This document shows positions 16,394-24,949 of a stretch of 64,000 nucleotides of DNA, one piece after another. Within the stretch, counting starts at the first letter, position 1. Every line of letters begins with the position of its first letter. The notes beneath the pieces are model-generated. The model was not told the origin of the DNA. It worked only from the letters and a program-made list of their open reading frames with translations, and did no database searches. The position numbers and the translations under genes were made by a program. Origin of the DNA: Desulfuromonas sp. (lineage in GTDB: Bacteria; Desulfobacterota; Desulfuromonadia; Desulfuromonadales; BM103); assembly GCA_012026975.1 (NCBI GenBank), contig VEPG01000093.1, forward strand, positions 1-64,000. The letters run 5' to 3'.

Positions 16394-16954
16394 CTACCGC
16401 GTCACCACCGCCAGAACCTGGACAACTTCACCTTCACAGGCAAGCAGGCGGTGTTTGAGAGACGCATCGAAGTAGACGGCATCACCGGCCTCGAGAACAA
16501 TCCGTTCGTCTTCGAGAAGCACTTCGGCACGGCCTTGCAGGATCAGCAGGAACTCTTCGCCGTCATGATTGTAGAGCTCTTCCTCTTTGGCCCGTTCGGT
16601 GACGGTCAGCACAAACGGTTCCATCTTCTTGTTGCGCTTGCGGAAGGAGAGCGCTTCGTAGGTGTAGCCATGGCCGGTGCCGGCCTTGGAGATCACCCGA
16701 CTGACCACCCGTCGCTCGCCTTTGCGAACCACCTCGTATTTGCGCTCGACCTCCTCGTCCTCGAAAAAAATACCGATCTTGACATCGAAGAAGCGGGCCA
16801 GCTTGGAAAGGGTGGCAATCGGGGGGGAAACGTTATTGTTTTCGATCTGCGAGATGAGCGCCGGGGAAAAACCGGTTTCGCGCGCCACATCCTGCAACGT
16901 AAGCTTGCGCGCTTTACGCAACCGTTTGATCTTGCTGCCGATATTAAAGTTCAT
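16394..16954 (-). CDS. XRE-family regulator with cupin domain
   Basis: 186 residues. The N-terminal helix-turn-helix (SKIKRLRKARKLTLQDVARE then SPALISQIENNNVSPPIATL) is a typical XRE domain. The C-terminal cupin barrel (GEEFLLILQGRAEVLLEDE, then LEAGDAVYFDASLKHRLLA) would bind a small ligand. This architecture is common in regulators of metabolic operons. It lies between the carboxylase alpha gene and the mutase on the same strand, so propionyl/methylmalonyl-CoA metabolism is the natural target (inference). Its own promoter region holds a TAGATCTA palindrome at the -10. Confidence 0.88.
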   Translation of the reverse strand: MNFNIGSKIKRLRKARKLTLQDVARETGFSPALISQIENNNVSPPIATLSKLARFFDVKIGIFFEDEEVERKYEVVRKGERRVVSRVISKAGTGHGYTYEALSFRKRNKKMEPFVLTVTERAKEEELYNHDGEEFLLILQGRAEVLLEDERIVLEAGDAVYFDASLKHRLLACEGEVVQVLAVVTR

Positions 16955-16999
16955 CGCTCACGTCCCGCGCAGAATAAAAAATAGTTCTACAAATTGCTA

Positions 17000-17028
17000 G
17001 ATCTACAAGAAACCCCTTGAAAAGTCAA
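17000..17028 (-). promoter_or_regulatory. candidate promoter of the XRE gene with overlapping palindrome
   Basis: On the minus strand TTGACT (17023-17028), 17 bp, TAGATC (17000-17005). The -10 overlaps the 8-bp palindrome TAGATCTA (16998-17005), a possible operator for autoregulation. The -10 match is weak. Confidence 0.4.
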
Positions 17029-17074
17029 CAAAATTGTTTATTTAGGGTAAAAGTCGTTTAGCCTGACTGAAGGG

Positions 17075-17132
17075 CGCCCAGAAACAGCAAAGGCCCCGCC
17101 ATTGCCGGTGGAGCCTTTGCTGTTTCTGGGCG
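17075..17132. repeat. perfect 20-bp inverted repeat downstream of the carboxylase gene
   Basis: Arms 17075-17094 and 17113-17132 are perfectly complementary (CGCCCAGAAACAGCAAAGGC and its reverse) around an 18-nt loop. It lies 40 bp after the acyl-CoA carboxylase alpha stop. Neither side has a T-run, so it would be a strong hairpin without a classical terminator tail. Confidence 0.7.
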
Positions 17133-17137
17133 AAATC

Positions 17138-17175
17138 GTAGGGGCGGGCTGCAAACCCGCCCCTGTCTTGTCTAC
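17138..17175. repeat. GTAGGGGCG repeat, copy 6 (disrupted right end)
   Basis: Starts GTAGGGGCGGGCTGCAAACCCGCCCCT, then TGTCTTGTC-like sequence interrupts before a final CTAC. On the minus strand that CTAC gives the TAG stop of the carboxylase alpha gene. Confidence 0.6.
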
Positions 17176-20051
17176 AGAATCGCCTTCAGGTACAGGGCGG
17201 TGCGTTCGCGGCGTTCCTTCTCGACCGCCGCCGGATCGACTTCCACGAACATCTCGTCCGGGGTGATCTTGAAGAGCGGCTGGCCTTTCTGGACGATGGT
17301 GCCGTCGGCGCCCTGCATGATGATCTTGTCGATCGTCCCGGAGAAGGGCGCCCGGATCGTATTGAACATCTTCATGACTTCGATGATGTAGAGCGGCTGC
17401 CCTTTCTCGAAGTGCATCCCTTCGGTGACGAATGCCGGCATTCCCGGCGCTTCCTGCCCGTAGTACATGCCGCCACAGACCGCGACGATTTCGTCGGCCT
17501 TGGTTGACGGCGGCGGCACCAGCACCTTTTTCAGCCGCACCTGCAGGTCGGGGTCGTTGAGGTAGGCGGGGATTGTCACTTCCAGATCCTCCTCGACCCG
17601 GAAATCCCAGAACCGGGTGTGCTCGGCGACCAGGAAGGCCATGCCGAGCAGTTCCAGCCCGGCCTCGAAACCGAAGTGGGCGGACTGGATCTCGGCCCAG
17701 GCCGCGGCATCGTACGGCCCCTGCGGCTTGTCCTTCTGCAGAAGCTGGTTGAGCTTGAAATAGTCGTCCTTGCCGAGCTTGAAGACCTCGCGCAGCGTCG
17801 CATAGAAGCGCAGCCCCTTCTGCAGCACGTCGTAATCGTGGCTCCAGATGATCTCGGCCGGAGTGGCGCCGGGTTGCGGCAGCATGTTCAGGTAGGCATA
17901 GGTTTCTTCAAGAATGACCAGCGGATTGCGCAGCCAGACCACCTTGCCGTCCTCAAGACGAAAATCCTTGCGATTGATGCTCAGCCAGCCGGAGAGCAGG
18001 TGCGGGTCGCCAAGCAGCCTTTCCAGCGGCCGGTACACCAGCGTTCCCTTGCGGTCGAGGATTTCGGACATCGTCTTGCCGACTTTGGCATCATCGGGGA
18101 ACTGCTCGGCCATCTTCTTGGCATAGGCTTTTTTCATCTGCAGGAAGGCGTAGACCGGATCGATCTTGTTGGCTTCCTCCTTGAGCTGGCCGACCAGGGT
18201 CAGGTACGGCACCACGAAGCGGGTGGTCGGCTTGGCCAGCACGTTGTAGCCGAGGAACCAGTTGACCAGGCCGTAATGAAACTCGAGGTTGGTCGCCATG
18301 TCGCTGCCGCGCAGGATGGTGTTCCCGAGGACTTTCGCCATGTGCCGGTAGCTGGCCAGGCGATCTTCCCCCTTGGTCAGCAGCAGGGCGATGTTGGAGT
18401 CGTAGGCGCCGGCCACCTTGTAGCGCATGAACATCCCGGAGTCGGGGTTGACCATGCAGATCCCCTGGTCATCGCGGATCTCCCCTTCGATCGGTTTCGA
18501 CCAGTAGCGGATCATCCCGCCGGCATGTGGCGACAGGGACGCGTCGGTGGCGTTCAGGCGCGCCTCGACGGCGGCATTGAAGCGTGGCATGCGCTCCGGC
18601 TTGGGGAGACGCTCCTTGTGGCGGGCGATCAGCGCCATTGCCTCGACCAGCGACTCGACGACGAAGAAATCCTTCTTGTCCTTCGGGTTGGTGAACTTGA
18701 GGCTGTAGCAGAGCTCCGACACCCGGTGCTCGACCTGGATGCGGGTATTGACTTCCATGAAGTAGTGACGCTCACGATCGACAATGCACTCGAAGGTCGA
18801 GGCCGAATCGAGGCCGACCGCCATACCGAAACGCGCCGCTTCCTCTTCCATGCGCTTGAGGATTTTCAGATCGTTTTCCAGGGCCTTGGCTTCCGCCTTC
18901 TTGCCGGCCTTTTTGGCTACGGCGATGGAATCCGCCAGCCCTTCCTGAGTCACCGAGACTTCAAGGAGCTTCTGTTCGTGCATCTGCAGGGAGCAGTCGC
19001 GGCCACCCATGGTGATGCACCACTGGCCGTTGCCGAGCATCTGGATTTCGTTGTGGCGGGTCTGCTCGATATTCAGTTCGATCAGGACGTTCTTGTTGTC
19101 GCCGACGCCGTTGGCCTTGACCTCGTTGAGCACCTCGCGGACCATCGCCGGAGCCTCGGCGGCTGCCTTCTGGATCATCTTCTCGTCGGCATTCTTGGCG
19201 GTCAGCAGGGAAGCCCCGAGGATGCGCTGCCCCTTGCCGCCGCCGCCGCCGATCGCCTTGAGCCGGAAGCGGCTGCGCGGGTACTTGCGGAACAGTTCGG
19301 CGACTTCCAGTTGCACCTGGGCACAGAGTTCCTCGATCGAGTAAAGATCGATCCCCTTGGCGTAGGAGGCATTAAGGACCTGGTCGGCCAGCTCTTCGAG
19401 CGAAAGGTTCTTGTCCTTGAGCACCTTGTCGTCGACCTTGAGCGTCTCGGCCTTGACCAGTGCCAGCAGCTTTTCCCGGGTCGGGTGCTTCCTGACCAGG
19501 GTCTTCGCCGTGACGTTGTTGATACCGGGGGTGACGCTGACATCGACGGCCAGGGCGGTGCGCTTGGCTTCGTCCTTCTTGCCGGCTTTCCCCTGGGTCA
19601 TGGCACAGGGCCCGATGAATTTCAGCCCGGCGTTCTCGATGGCGGCGACGAACTCCTCGTCCTCGGCCATGAAGCCATAGCCGGCGAAGATCGAATCGTA
19701 GCCGTTGTCCCGGGCGATCTGGATGATCTGGCCGATGCGTTCGACACGCTCTTCCTTGCTCGCCCCGCTGTAGTCGGGAACCCGGTGGACGCGGGTCGAG
19801 TCGGTGAGCTGGCGCAATTCCGGCGCCAGGGCGTTGGCGTAAACGATGGAGTCCTTCTCGGAGAGCAGAATGCCGTAATGGGTCATCCCCATCTCGGTGT
19901 AGACGTCCATTGCCTCCTTACGGATCGGGCCGCGGCAGACGATCAGCGGCTTGAGATCCTCGCAGGCAAAGGAGCGCACCCAGGCGGACGGCGACTGGCC
20001 GAGGCGGCGATCCCGGTGGATCAGCGGATTGTGCATATAAAGGTCGGTCAT
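17172..20051 (-). CDS. acyl-CoA carboxylase alpha chain: biotin carboxylase plus biotin carrier, long form
   Basis: 959-residue ATP-dependent biotin carboxylase with its own biotin domain, likely the alpha chain of propionyl- or acetyl-CoA carboxylase. ATP-grasp features are the glycine-rich loop KAIGGGGGKGQRI and the MEVNTRIQVEH motif that holds the catalytic Glu and Arg. The biotin attachment motif is EVMKM with the Lys near 894, unusual in having Val where most have Ala. A stretch of roughly 80 residues (about 185-265, lysine-rich, KHPTREKLLALVKAETLKVD onward) is extra between the first part of the fold and the glycine loop. The protein is far longer than the 650-700 residues of ordinary alpha chains. 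The carboxyltransferase gene precedes it by about 30 bp. Confidence 0.88.
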   Translation of the reverse strand: MTDLYMHNPLIHRDRRLGQSPSAWVRSFACEDLKPLIVCRGPIRKEAMDVYTEMGMTHYGILLSEKDSIVYANALAPELRQLTDSTRVHRVPDYSGASKEERVERIGQIIQIARDNGYDSIFAGYGFMAEDEEFVAAIENAGLKFIGPCAMTQGKAGKKDEAKRTALAVDVSVTPGINNVTAKTLVRKHPTREKLLALVKAETLKVDDKVLKDKNLSLEELADQVLNASYAKGIDLYSIEELCAQVQLEVAELFRKYPRSRFRLKAIGGGGGKGQRILGASLLTAKNADEKMIQKAAAEAPAMVREVLNEVKANGVGDNKNVLIELNIEQTRHNEIQMLGNGQWCITMGGRDCSLQMHEQKLLEVSVTQEGLADSIAVAKKAGKKAEAKALENDLKILKRMEEEAARFGMAVGLDSASTFECIVDRERHYFMEVNTRIQVEHRVSELCYSLKFTNPKDKKDFFVVESLVEAMALIARHKERLPKPERMPRFNAAVEARLNATDASLSPHAGGMIRYWSKPIEGEIRDDQGICMVNPDSGMFMRYKVAGAYDSNIALLLTKGEDRLASYRHMAKVLGNTILRGSDMATNLEFHYGLVNWFLGYNVLAKPTTRFVVPYLTLVGQLKEEANKIDPVYAFLQMKKAYAKKMAEQFPDDAKVGKTMSEILDRKGTLVYRPLERLLGDPHLLSGWLSINRKDFRLEDGKVVWLRNPLVILEETYAYLNMLPQPGATPAEIIWSHDYDVLQKGLRFYATLREVFKLGKDDYFKLNQLLQKDKPQGPYDAAAWAEIQSAHFGFEAGLELLGMAFLVAEHTRFWDFRVEEDLEVTIPAYLNDPDLQVRLKKVLVPPPSTKADEIVAVCGGMYYGQEAPGMPAFVTEGMHFEKGQPLYIIEVMKMFNTIRAPFSGTIDKIIMQGADGTIVQKGQPLFKITPDEMFVEVDPAAVEKERRERTALYLKAIL

Positions 20052-20082
20052 GGGTCGTTATCTCCGTTTCATCCGGGATCGA

Positions 20083-21807
20083 TTAATGGAATTCGCGCTG
20101 CGGGCCACCCATCGGCGAAGCCTGGTAGTGCCGCATCAGGAAGTTCAGATTCTCGCCCAGGACCTGACGCAGGTCGGTGGGCATGACAATCGAGGAAATC
20201 GACCCCAGGGCCAGACCTTCCTTCGGGTTCATCAACTCTTTTTCATAGCGCTGGTTGAGCGCGGTTTCCTGGAGCTTGAGCCACTCGGCCGCCTCTTTCT
20301 CGGCGTCGCGCTTGGCTTCTTCGCCGCTCATCCCGGCCGCGATGCGTTCATCGGTCCCCTGCCTGATCATGCCGGGGACGGTACTGCGGAGCTTGCGCAA
20401 TTCGTCCTTGTAGACAAACTCCTTGCCGGCCGGCCCCATGACCGCGAGGCGGGTGGTCGGCAGCGCCAGCACCAGGTCGGCGCCGGTCGGGTAGTTGTTG
20501 TAGGAGGCGTAGGCGCCGCCGAAGGCGTTGCGCAGGATCAGCAGGATGCGCGGGGTGCGCACGTCGACGATCGAGTCGAGCATCGAGCGGCCGGCCTGGA
20601 CGATGCCGCGCGCTTCCTGCTCGCGCCCGGGGAGGAAGCCGGTGGTATCCTCCATGAAGATGATCGGAATGTTGTAGATGTTGCAGAAACGCACAAAGCG
20701 CGCGATCTTCACCGCCGAGTCGCAGTCGATCTGGCCGGAGGCCACCGCCGAGTTGTTGGCGACGAAGCCGACCACGTGGCCGCCCAGACGGCCGAAGGCG
20801 GTGATCACCTCGCGGGCACGCTCCGGCTGCAGCTCGAAGTAGTCGCCGTGGTCGCAAATCTGCTGGATGACGATCGACACGTCAAACGGAGTGTTGAAAC
20901 CGGTCGGCGAGTTGAACGCCTTCTTCAGCAGGGTGTTGATCTCCCAGGTTTTGCGATCGAGCGGATCGCTGGTCTCCTGGAAGGGGGAGAGGGTGAAGTT
21001 GTTGCCGGGGAGGTAGGAGAGCAGGCGCGTTGCGGTGCGCAGCGCGGCAACCTCGTCGGCCACGGTCAGGTCGGCGACGCCGGACTTGCCGTGGACCTTC
21101 GGCCCGCCGAGTTCCTCGGGGGTGATGTCCTCGCCAAGCACCGACTTGACCACGCCGGGGCCGGTCAGGCCGAAGAAGGTATCGTTCGGCTGGATGACGA
21201 AGCTCCCCTGGCGCGGCAGGTAGGAACCGCCGCCGGCGTTGAAGCCGAACATGCACATGATGCTCGGCACCACGCCGCTGATCCGGCGCAGGGCGGTAAA
21301 CGCCTCGGCGTAGCCGTCAAGGCCGCCGACCCCGGCCGGAACGAAGGCGCCGGCCGAGTCGTTCATGCCGATCAGGGGGATCCCCTTCTCGCCGCACATG
21401 TAGAAGAGCCGGGCCAGCTTGTTGCCGTTGGTGGCATCGATGGAACCGGCCCGCACGGTGAAGTCGTGGCCATAGACGCCGACATCGCGGCCGTTGATAT
21501 TGAGGATGGCGGTGACCAACGAGGCGCCGTCAAGGTTCTTCCCCCAGTTCTGATAGAGAACGTTCGGCGCTTTGCTGGAGAGGACGTTGAGGCGCTCCCA
21601 GACCGTCATGCGCTTTTTGAAGTGCTGCTTCTCGATCTGGTCGATCTTGACCGATTTGATGGGGCGCTGGATCAGGTCGTAGCCCTCTCTCATCACCTCT
21701 TCATAAGCGCCGGTCTTGCCAAGGATTTCGCCGGGGATGGTGAAGTCGACTTTCTCCGGCGGGTCAAACGGGTTTTTCAGCGAAGGCTTGATTGCGGTCT
21801 TGGACAT
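20083..21807 (-). CDS. acyl-CoA carboxylase carboxyltransferase (propionyl-CoA carboxylase beta type)
   Basis: 574-residue crotonase-fold carboxyltransferase that moves CO2 from biotin to an acyl-CoA. Family blocks are visible: [19 protein letters not shown], the glycine-rich oxyanion turn [47 protein letters not shown] and [14 protein letters not shown]. It pairs with the long alpha chain downstream. Mutase, MeaB and epimerase nearby make propionyl-CoA the most likely substrate. ATG 21807 has AAAGG 9 bp upstream; ATG 21816 directly follows that AAAGG and cannot use it. An 18-bp spaced TTGACA/TATATC promoter lies 140 bp upstream. Confidence 0.93.
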   Translation of the reverse strand: MSKTAIKPSLKNPFDPPEKVDFTIPGEILGKTGAYEEVMREGYDLIQRPIKSVKIDQIEKQHFKKRMTVWERLNVLSSKAPNVLYQNWGKNLDGASLVTAILNINGRDVGVYGHDFTVRAGSIDATNGNKLARLFYMCGEKGIPLIGMNDSAGAFVPAGVGGLDGYAEAFTALRRISGVVPSIMCMFGFNAGGGSYLPRQGSFVIQPNDTFFGLTGPGVVKSVLGEDITPEELGGPKVHGKSGVADLTVADEVAALRTATRLLSYLPGNNFTLSPFQETSDPLDRKTWEINTLLKKAFNSPTGFNTPFDVSIVIQQICDHGDYFELQPERAREVITAFGRLGGHVVGFVANNSAVASGQIDCDSAVKIARFVRFCNIYNIPIIFMEDTTGFLPGREQEARGIVQAGRSMLDSIVDVRTPRILLILRNAFGGAYASYNNYPTGADLVLALPTTRLAVMGPAGKEFVYKDELRKLRSTVPGMIRQGTDERIAAGMSGEEAKRDAEKEAAEWLKLQETALNQRYEKELMNPKEGLALGSISSIVMPTDLRQVLGENLNFLMRHYQASPMGGPQREFH

Positions 21808-21916
21808 CTGCGCCATCCTTTTCGGTGAATGGAATAAAATGCCGGGTGCCGCGCCCGGTCAAGCGAGCCGGCATTCCCAGTTGCTGGACAGATTGTTCTG
21901 CGGTGTCGTGATGCCT

Positions 21917-21935
21917 GATAAAATGGGGTTTTATC
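21917..21935. promoter_or_regulatory. GATAAAA-N5-TTTTATC dyad at the carboxylase transcription start
   Basis: Perfect 7-bp inverted repeat with a 5-bp centre (TGGGG). It lies immediately downstream of the predicted start of transcription near 21936, a classic repressor position. The XRE-cupin protein is one candidate binder. Confidence 0.5.
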
Positions 21936-21942
21936 CCTGCAC

Positions 21943-21972
21943 GATATAGCTTAGGAAGGCGGAAGTTGTCAA
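21943..21972 (-). promoter_or_regulatory. sigma-70 promoter of the acyl-CoA carboxylase genes
   Basis: TTGACA (21967-21972), 18-bp spacer, TATATC (21943-21948) on the minus strand. The leader to the ATG at 21807 is about 130 nt. Confidence 0.6.
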
Positions 21973-22172
21973 CGGGAAATTCATTTGCGCTAAACGTGCT
22001 TTACTGAAATTAAAGCGTGAATTTTACGGCCAAACCTCTTTTCTTTCCGCCCTTTTTTGGCGGCTTTTGACGACGCGCAATTGAGTCGGCGCAGTTGACT
22101 TCCAGCCGGGCTTTGCCGCATGATGATTTATTACTTTCCGTCGGTTTTCGCGGCGGCCAGCGAGGTTTAATC

Positions 22173-23252
22173 TTGCCCCAGTTGTTTCCGGATTTTCCAG
22201 TCGGCGTACAGCTTTGGCCCCAGGCGCGACGACGTCCACGCGTCTTGCGCGAAGGCTACACCTTCTCCCTGCTGGAAAAATCGACCGATACCTACCACTT
22301 TTCGGTGCTGGCCGGGATGCAGCGGATTCGCCGGGTCTTCACCGAGTTCGCCCGGGCACTCCCCGACGAAGCCTTCTTCATCCTCGAATTCTATACCAGC
22401 GAGCCGACCGGGAACGAAGAGGAACCGCCGGCCCCGGTTGTTCACTATTCTCCCTACCTGCCGGTTGCCGAAATTCTCGACACCCTGGAGCCCTATTGGG
22501 AGCGGCTGCTGAATGACGGCTTCGTCGGCTTCGGTCTGGCCAGCAACCGGGCCAGCCAGGAGCTGTTCTACTCCGAGGAGAAGCTGCTCACCTGCTTCAC
22601 CGACCACCATATCCGCTTCATGGACCAGCTCTCGCGCGCCGGCGTGCCGCACCGTCAGGAACTGCTGCTGCACACCGACCTGGGCCACGACCATCTGTCA
22701 CTGCTTTGCCTCGACCGACCCAACCTTCCCTTAAGCCTGCAGCGATACAGCGACCGTGACCTCGACTATGCCACCTTCTGCCGGGAACTGCTGGAAACCC
22801 TCGGCATGTACCCGGTCGAAGAAAGCCTGTCGTTCTTCTTCTCCCGCCGCGAGCAGCAGCTGATCGAGGACCTGCTCCTGATCCATCCCGAGTTTGCCGA
22901 CTTTGCCGAGGAGGATTTTGGCGCACTGCTGCTCGACTGGAACGATTTCGTCACCGAATGCAACACCAGATTTGAGGGTGATTTATGGGAATATCGCCAG
23001 GGGCTGCGCCTGCGCGACATGATTCAGTATGTGATTGCCAATGCTCCGGAGCCTCTGTGCAGCCGGATTCGCGAGTCGCTCCAGGAACCTGACGAGCGCT
23101 TCCGCCAGAGCCTGACCGACCGCCGCAAACGGCTCGATGACCCGCAACTCCCCCCCTCCTCGGAAGATCACTTCTGGTACAATGGCGTGATCCGCCATGC
23201 CGGAGTCGACTTGCGTCGCGACCTTATCCGGCACGGCTGGTATAAACCCTGA
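22173..23252 (+). CDS. conserved hypothetical protein upstream of mqnB
   Basis: About 359 residues with no signal peptide or membrane segment. It is rich in aromatic and acidic residues (for example LPDEAFFILEFYTSEPTGNE and RFMDQLSRAGVPHRQELLLH). I do not recognise a domain. A DHLSLLCLDRPNLPLSLQRY segment and a C-terminal DDPQLPPSSEDHFWYNGVIR block look conserved in style. The start is doubtful: TTG 22173 has GAGG 8 bp upstream, the first ATG in frame comes much later (22317), and frame extends back to 22095. It ends 4 bp before mqnB, so it is co-transcribed with mqnB and mqnD, but there is no evidence that it makes menaquinone. Confidence 0.7.
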   Translation: MPQLFPDFPVGVQLWPQARRRPRVLREGYTFSLLEKSTDTYHFSVLAGMQRIRRVFTEFARALPDEAFFILEFYTSEPTGNEEEPPAPVVHYSPYLPVAEILDTLEPYWERLLNDGFVGFGLASNRASQELFYSEEKLLTCFTDHHIRFMDQLSRAGVPHRQELLLHTDLGHDHLSLLCLDRPNLPLSLQRYSDRDLDYATFCRELLETLGMYPVEESLSFFFSRREQQLIEDLLLIHPEFADFAEEDFGALLLDWNDFVTECNTRFEGDLWEYRQGLRLRDMIQYVIANAPEPLCSRIRESLQEPDERFRQSLTDRRKRLDDPQLPPSSEDHFWYNGVIRHAGVDLRRDLIRHGWYKP

Positions 23253-23256
23253 ACCC

Positions 23257-24000
23257 ATGATCCTCCTCATCGCTGCCGTCCCCCTGGAAACCGATCTGCT
23301 GCGCAGGGAACTCGCGCCCTGCGAGGTGCGCCGCCATGGCAACCGGTCACTCTATCTCGGCAAATTGGGAGGGGAGAATGTGGCGCTCCAGCACAGCGGA
23401 GTCGGCAAGGCGAATGCGGCGGCGACCACGGCACTGCTGTTGGAAAGCCTGTGTCCGGAGGCCGTCGTCTGCTTCGGCTGTGCCGGGGCCTATCCGGAAA
23501 GCGGCCTGCGGGTGGGTGATCTGGTGCTGGCGACGGAAGAGGTCTACGGAGATGAAGGCTCGGCCGTCCCGGGCGGTTTCCTGGACATGCGGGAACTCGG
23601 GCTGGCATTGGTCGAATCCGGCGGGGAGAAGTGGTACAACCGCTTCCCGACAGACCCTGAGCTGCTGGCCCTCGGTCATCGCCTGATCGCCCGGGCCATG
23701 GATACGAAGCAGCGCGTGGCGGTCGGCCCGCTGGTAACCGTGTCCACCTGTTCGGGGACGACCGCCGGTGGCCGGCAACTCGCCGAACGTACCGGTGGCC
23801 TTGGGGAGAATATGGAGGGAGCGGCGGTCGCCCAGTTGTGCGCCCGCTACGGCGTACCGTTTTTCGAGGTGCGCGGCATCTCCAACCTGGTCGAGGATCG
23901 CGACCTCTCCCGCTGGGATCTTGCGGCCGCCGCGCTGGCGGCGCAGCAGGCCGTGCGCGCGGTGCTGGCCGGCTGGCGGGAGCGGCAGGAGCCGGCATGA
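23257..24000 (+). CDS. mqnB: futalosine hydrolase
   Basis: 247-residue nucleosidase of the phosphorylase superfamily. It removes the purine base from (aminodeoxy)futalosine in the alternative menaquinone pathway. Family features are LIAAVPLETDLLRRELA at the start, HSGVGKANAAATTALLL, FGCAGAYPESGLRVGDLVLA, and the substrate-binding GLGENMEGAAVAQLC motif. ATG 23257 gives the right N terminus; an upstream in-frame ATG lies inside the previous gene. The stop overlaps mqnD by 4 bp (ATGA), showing translational coupling. mqnC and mqnE are elsewhere in the window (50-53 kb). Confidence 0.92.
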   Translation: MILLIAAVPLETDLLRRELAPCEVRRHGNRSLYLGKLGGENVALQHSGVGKANAAATTALLLESLCPEAVVCFGCAGAYPESGLRVGDLVLATEEVYGDEGSAVPGGFLDMRELGLALVESGGEKWYNRFPTDPELLALGHRLIARAMDTKQRVAVGPLVTVSTCSGTTAGGRQLAERTGGLGENMEGAAVAQLCARYGVPFFEVRGISNLVEDRDLSRWDLAAAALAAQQAVRAVLAGWRERQEPA

Positions 24001-24833
24001 CCCGCGCCCTCACCCTCGGTTATTCCCCCTGCCCCAACGACACCTTCATTTTTCATGCGCTGGTCCATGGCCTGGTACCAACCCCCGGCTTTACCGTTCA
24101 TGAGCAGCTGGAGGATGTGGAGACCCTCAACCGGCTGGCACTCGACGGCAGCCTCGACCTGACCAAGGTTTCGTACCACGCCCTCGGCCATCTGCGCGAC
24201 CGCTATGTCCTGCTGCGCAGCGGCGGGGCGCTGGGGCGCGGCTGCGGGCCGCTGGTGGTCGCCACGGCGCCGACGACCATGGCGGTCCTGCGCGGCAAAC
24301 GAATCGCCATCCCCGGGACGTTGACCACCGCCAACCTGCTCCTGCAGCTCTTTGGCGAAGGTTTCGATCATGTCGTGCCGATGCCTTTCGACCGGATCAT
24401 GCCGGCACTGCGTGCCGGGGAAGCCGATGCCGGGGTAATCATCCACGAATCGCGCTTCACCTACCAGGCCGCGGGCTTCCATGCGGTACAGGATCTCGGT
24501 GCCTGGTGGGAGGCTGAAACCGGGCTGCCGATCCCCCTGGGTGGCATCCTCGCCCGTCGCGATCTCGGCACCGAGACGATCCGCGCCGTCGACCTCGCCA
24601 TCCGCGCCAGCCTGGAGCACGCGCGCACCCATCCCGACGCGGCACGTGCCTACATCCGCGCCCATGCCCAGGAACTCGACGACGCGGTGACCTCGGCGCA
24701 TATCAACCTGTACGTCAACGATTTCTCCCTCGACCTCGGCAACGAAGGGGTGCACGCCGTCAACACCCTGCTCGGTCGCGCCCAGGCGCGCGGCCTGATC
24801 CCGGAATGCGATTTGCCGTTGTTTTCACCTTGA
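23997..24833 (+). CDS. mqnD: 1,4-dihydroxy-6-naphthoate synthase
   Basis: 278-residue periplasmic-binding-protein fold enzyme. It converts cyclic dehypoxanthine futalosine to 1,4-dihydroxy-6-naphthoate. The start LGYSPCPNDTFIFHALVHG is diagnostic for MqnD. Further blocks are DLTKVSYHALGHL, the IAIPGTLTTANLLLQL segment, and ADAGVIIHESRFTY, where the histidine is part of the active site in studied enzymes. ATG 23997 overlaps the mqnB stop. A GTAGGGGCA repeat begins 2 bp after its stop. A strong palindromic terminator follows. Confidence 0.94.
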   Translation: MTRALTLGYSPCPNDTFIFHALVHGLVPTPGFTVHEQLEDVETLNRLALDGSLDLTKVSYHALGHLRDRYVLLRSGGALGRGCGPLVVATAPTTMAVLRGKRIAIPGTLTTANLLLQLFGEGFDHVVPMPFDRIMPALRAGEADAGVIIHESRFTYQAAGFHAVQDLGAWWEAETGLPIPLGGILARRDLGTETIRAVDLAIRASLEHARTHPDAARAYIRAHAQELDDAVTSAHINLYVNDFSLDLGNEGVHAVNTLLGRAQARGLIPECDLPLFSP

Positions 24834-24834
24834 T

Positions 24835-24882
24835 GTAGGGGCAAGGTCACCGTGCCCTAGGCGACGCATGCGTCGCCCCTAC
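24835..24882. repeat. GTAGGGGCA inverted repeat, copy 7
   Basis: 48-bp element starting GTAGGGGCA two bases after the mqnD stop and ending CGCCCCTAC, with GGCGACGC/GCGTCGCC in the right half. Confidence 0.75.
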
Positions 24883-24891
24883 AAAAACAAC

Positions 24892-24921
24892 ACGGGGGAT
24901 ACTTTCGAAAGTATCCCCCGT
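24892..24921. terminator. bidirectional terminator between mqnD and serA
   Basis: Perfect 30-bp palindrome (arms ACGGGGGATACTTTC and its complement). The minus-strand tail is GTTGTTTTTG and the plus-strand tail is TCCAATTCTACGTTTTT. It serves the convergent ends of mqnD and serA. Confidence 0.85.
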
Positions 24922-24949
24922 TCCAATTCTACGTTTTTATTCAACCACG

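Larger units (their letters stand above)
21808..22172. other. divergent control region between carboxylase beta and the mqn side
   Basis: This 365-bp gap contains the minus-strand promoter (21943-21972), a GATAAAA/TTTTATC dyad and a possible hairpin in the transcript leader (ATGCCGG 21839-21845 with CCGGCAT 21868-21874, followed by TTTTATT on the minus strand). A 16-codon ATG frame at 22120-22170 (+) ends just before the TTG start of the next gene. No other gene is evident. Confidence 0.5.

Noticed and set aside
17619-21828. Two long plus-strand frames opposite the acyl-CoA carboxylase genes
   Set aside because: Both run antisense to motif-verified genes and show the typical low-complexity composition of shadows.
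24892-24921. Perfect 30-bp palindrome as a recombination or operator site
   Set aside because: It lies between convergent gene ends with T-rich tails on both strands, the normal place and form of a bidirectional terminator.
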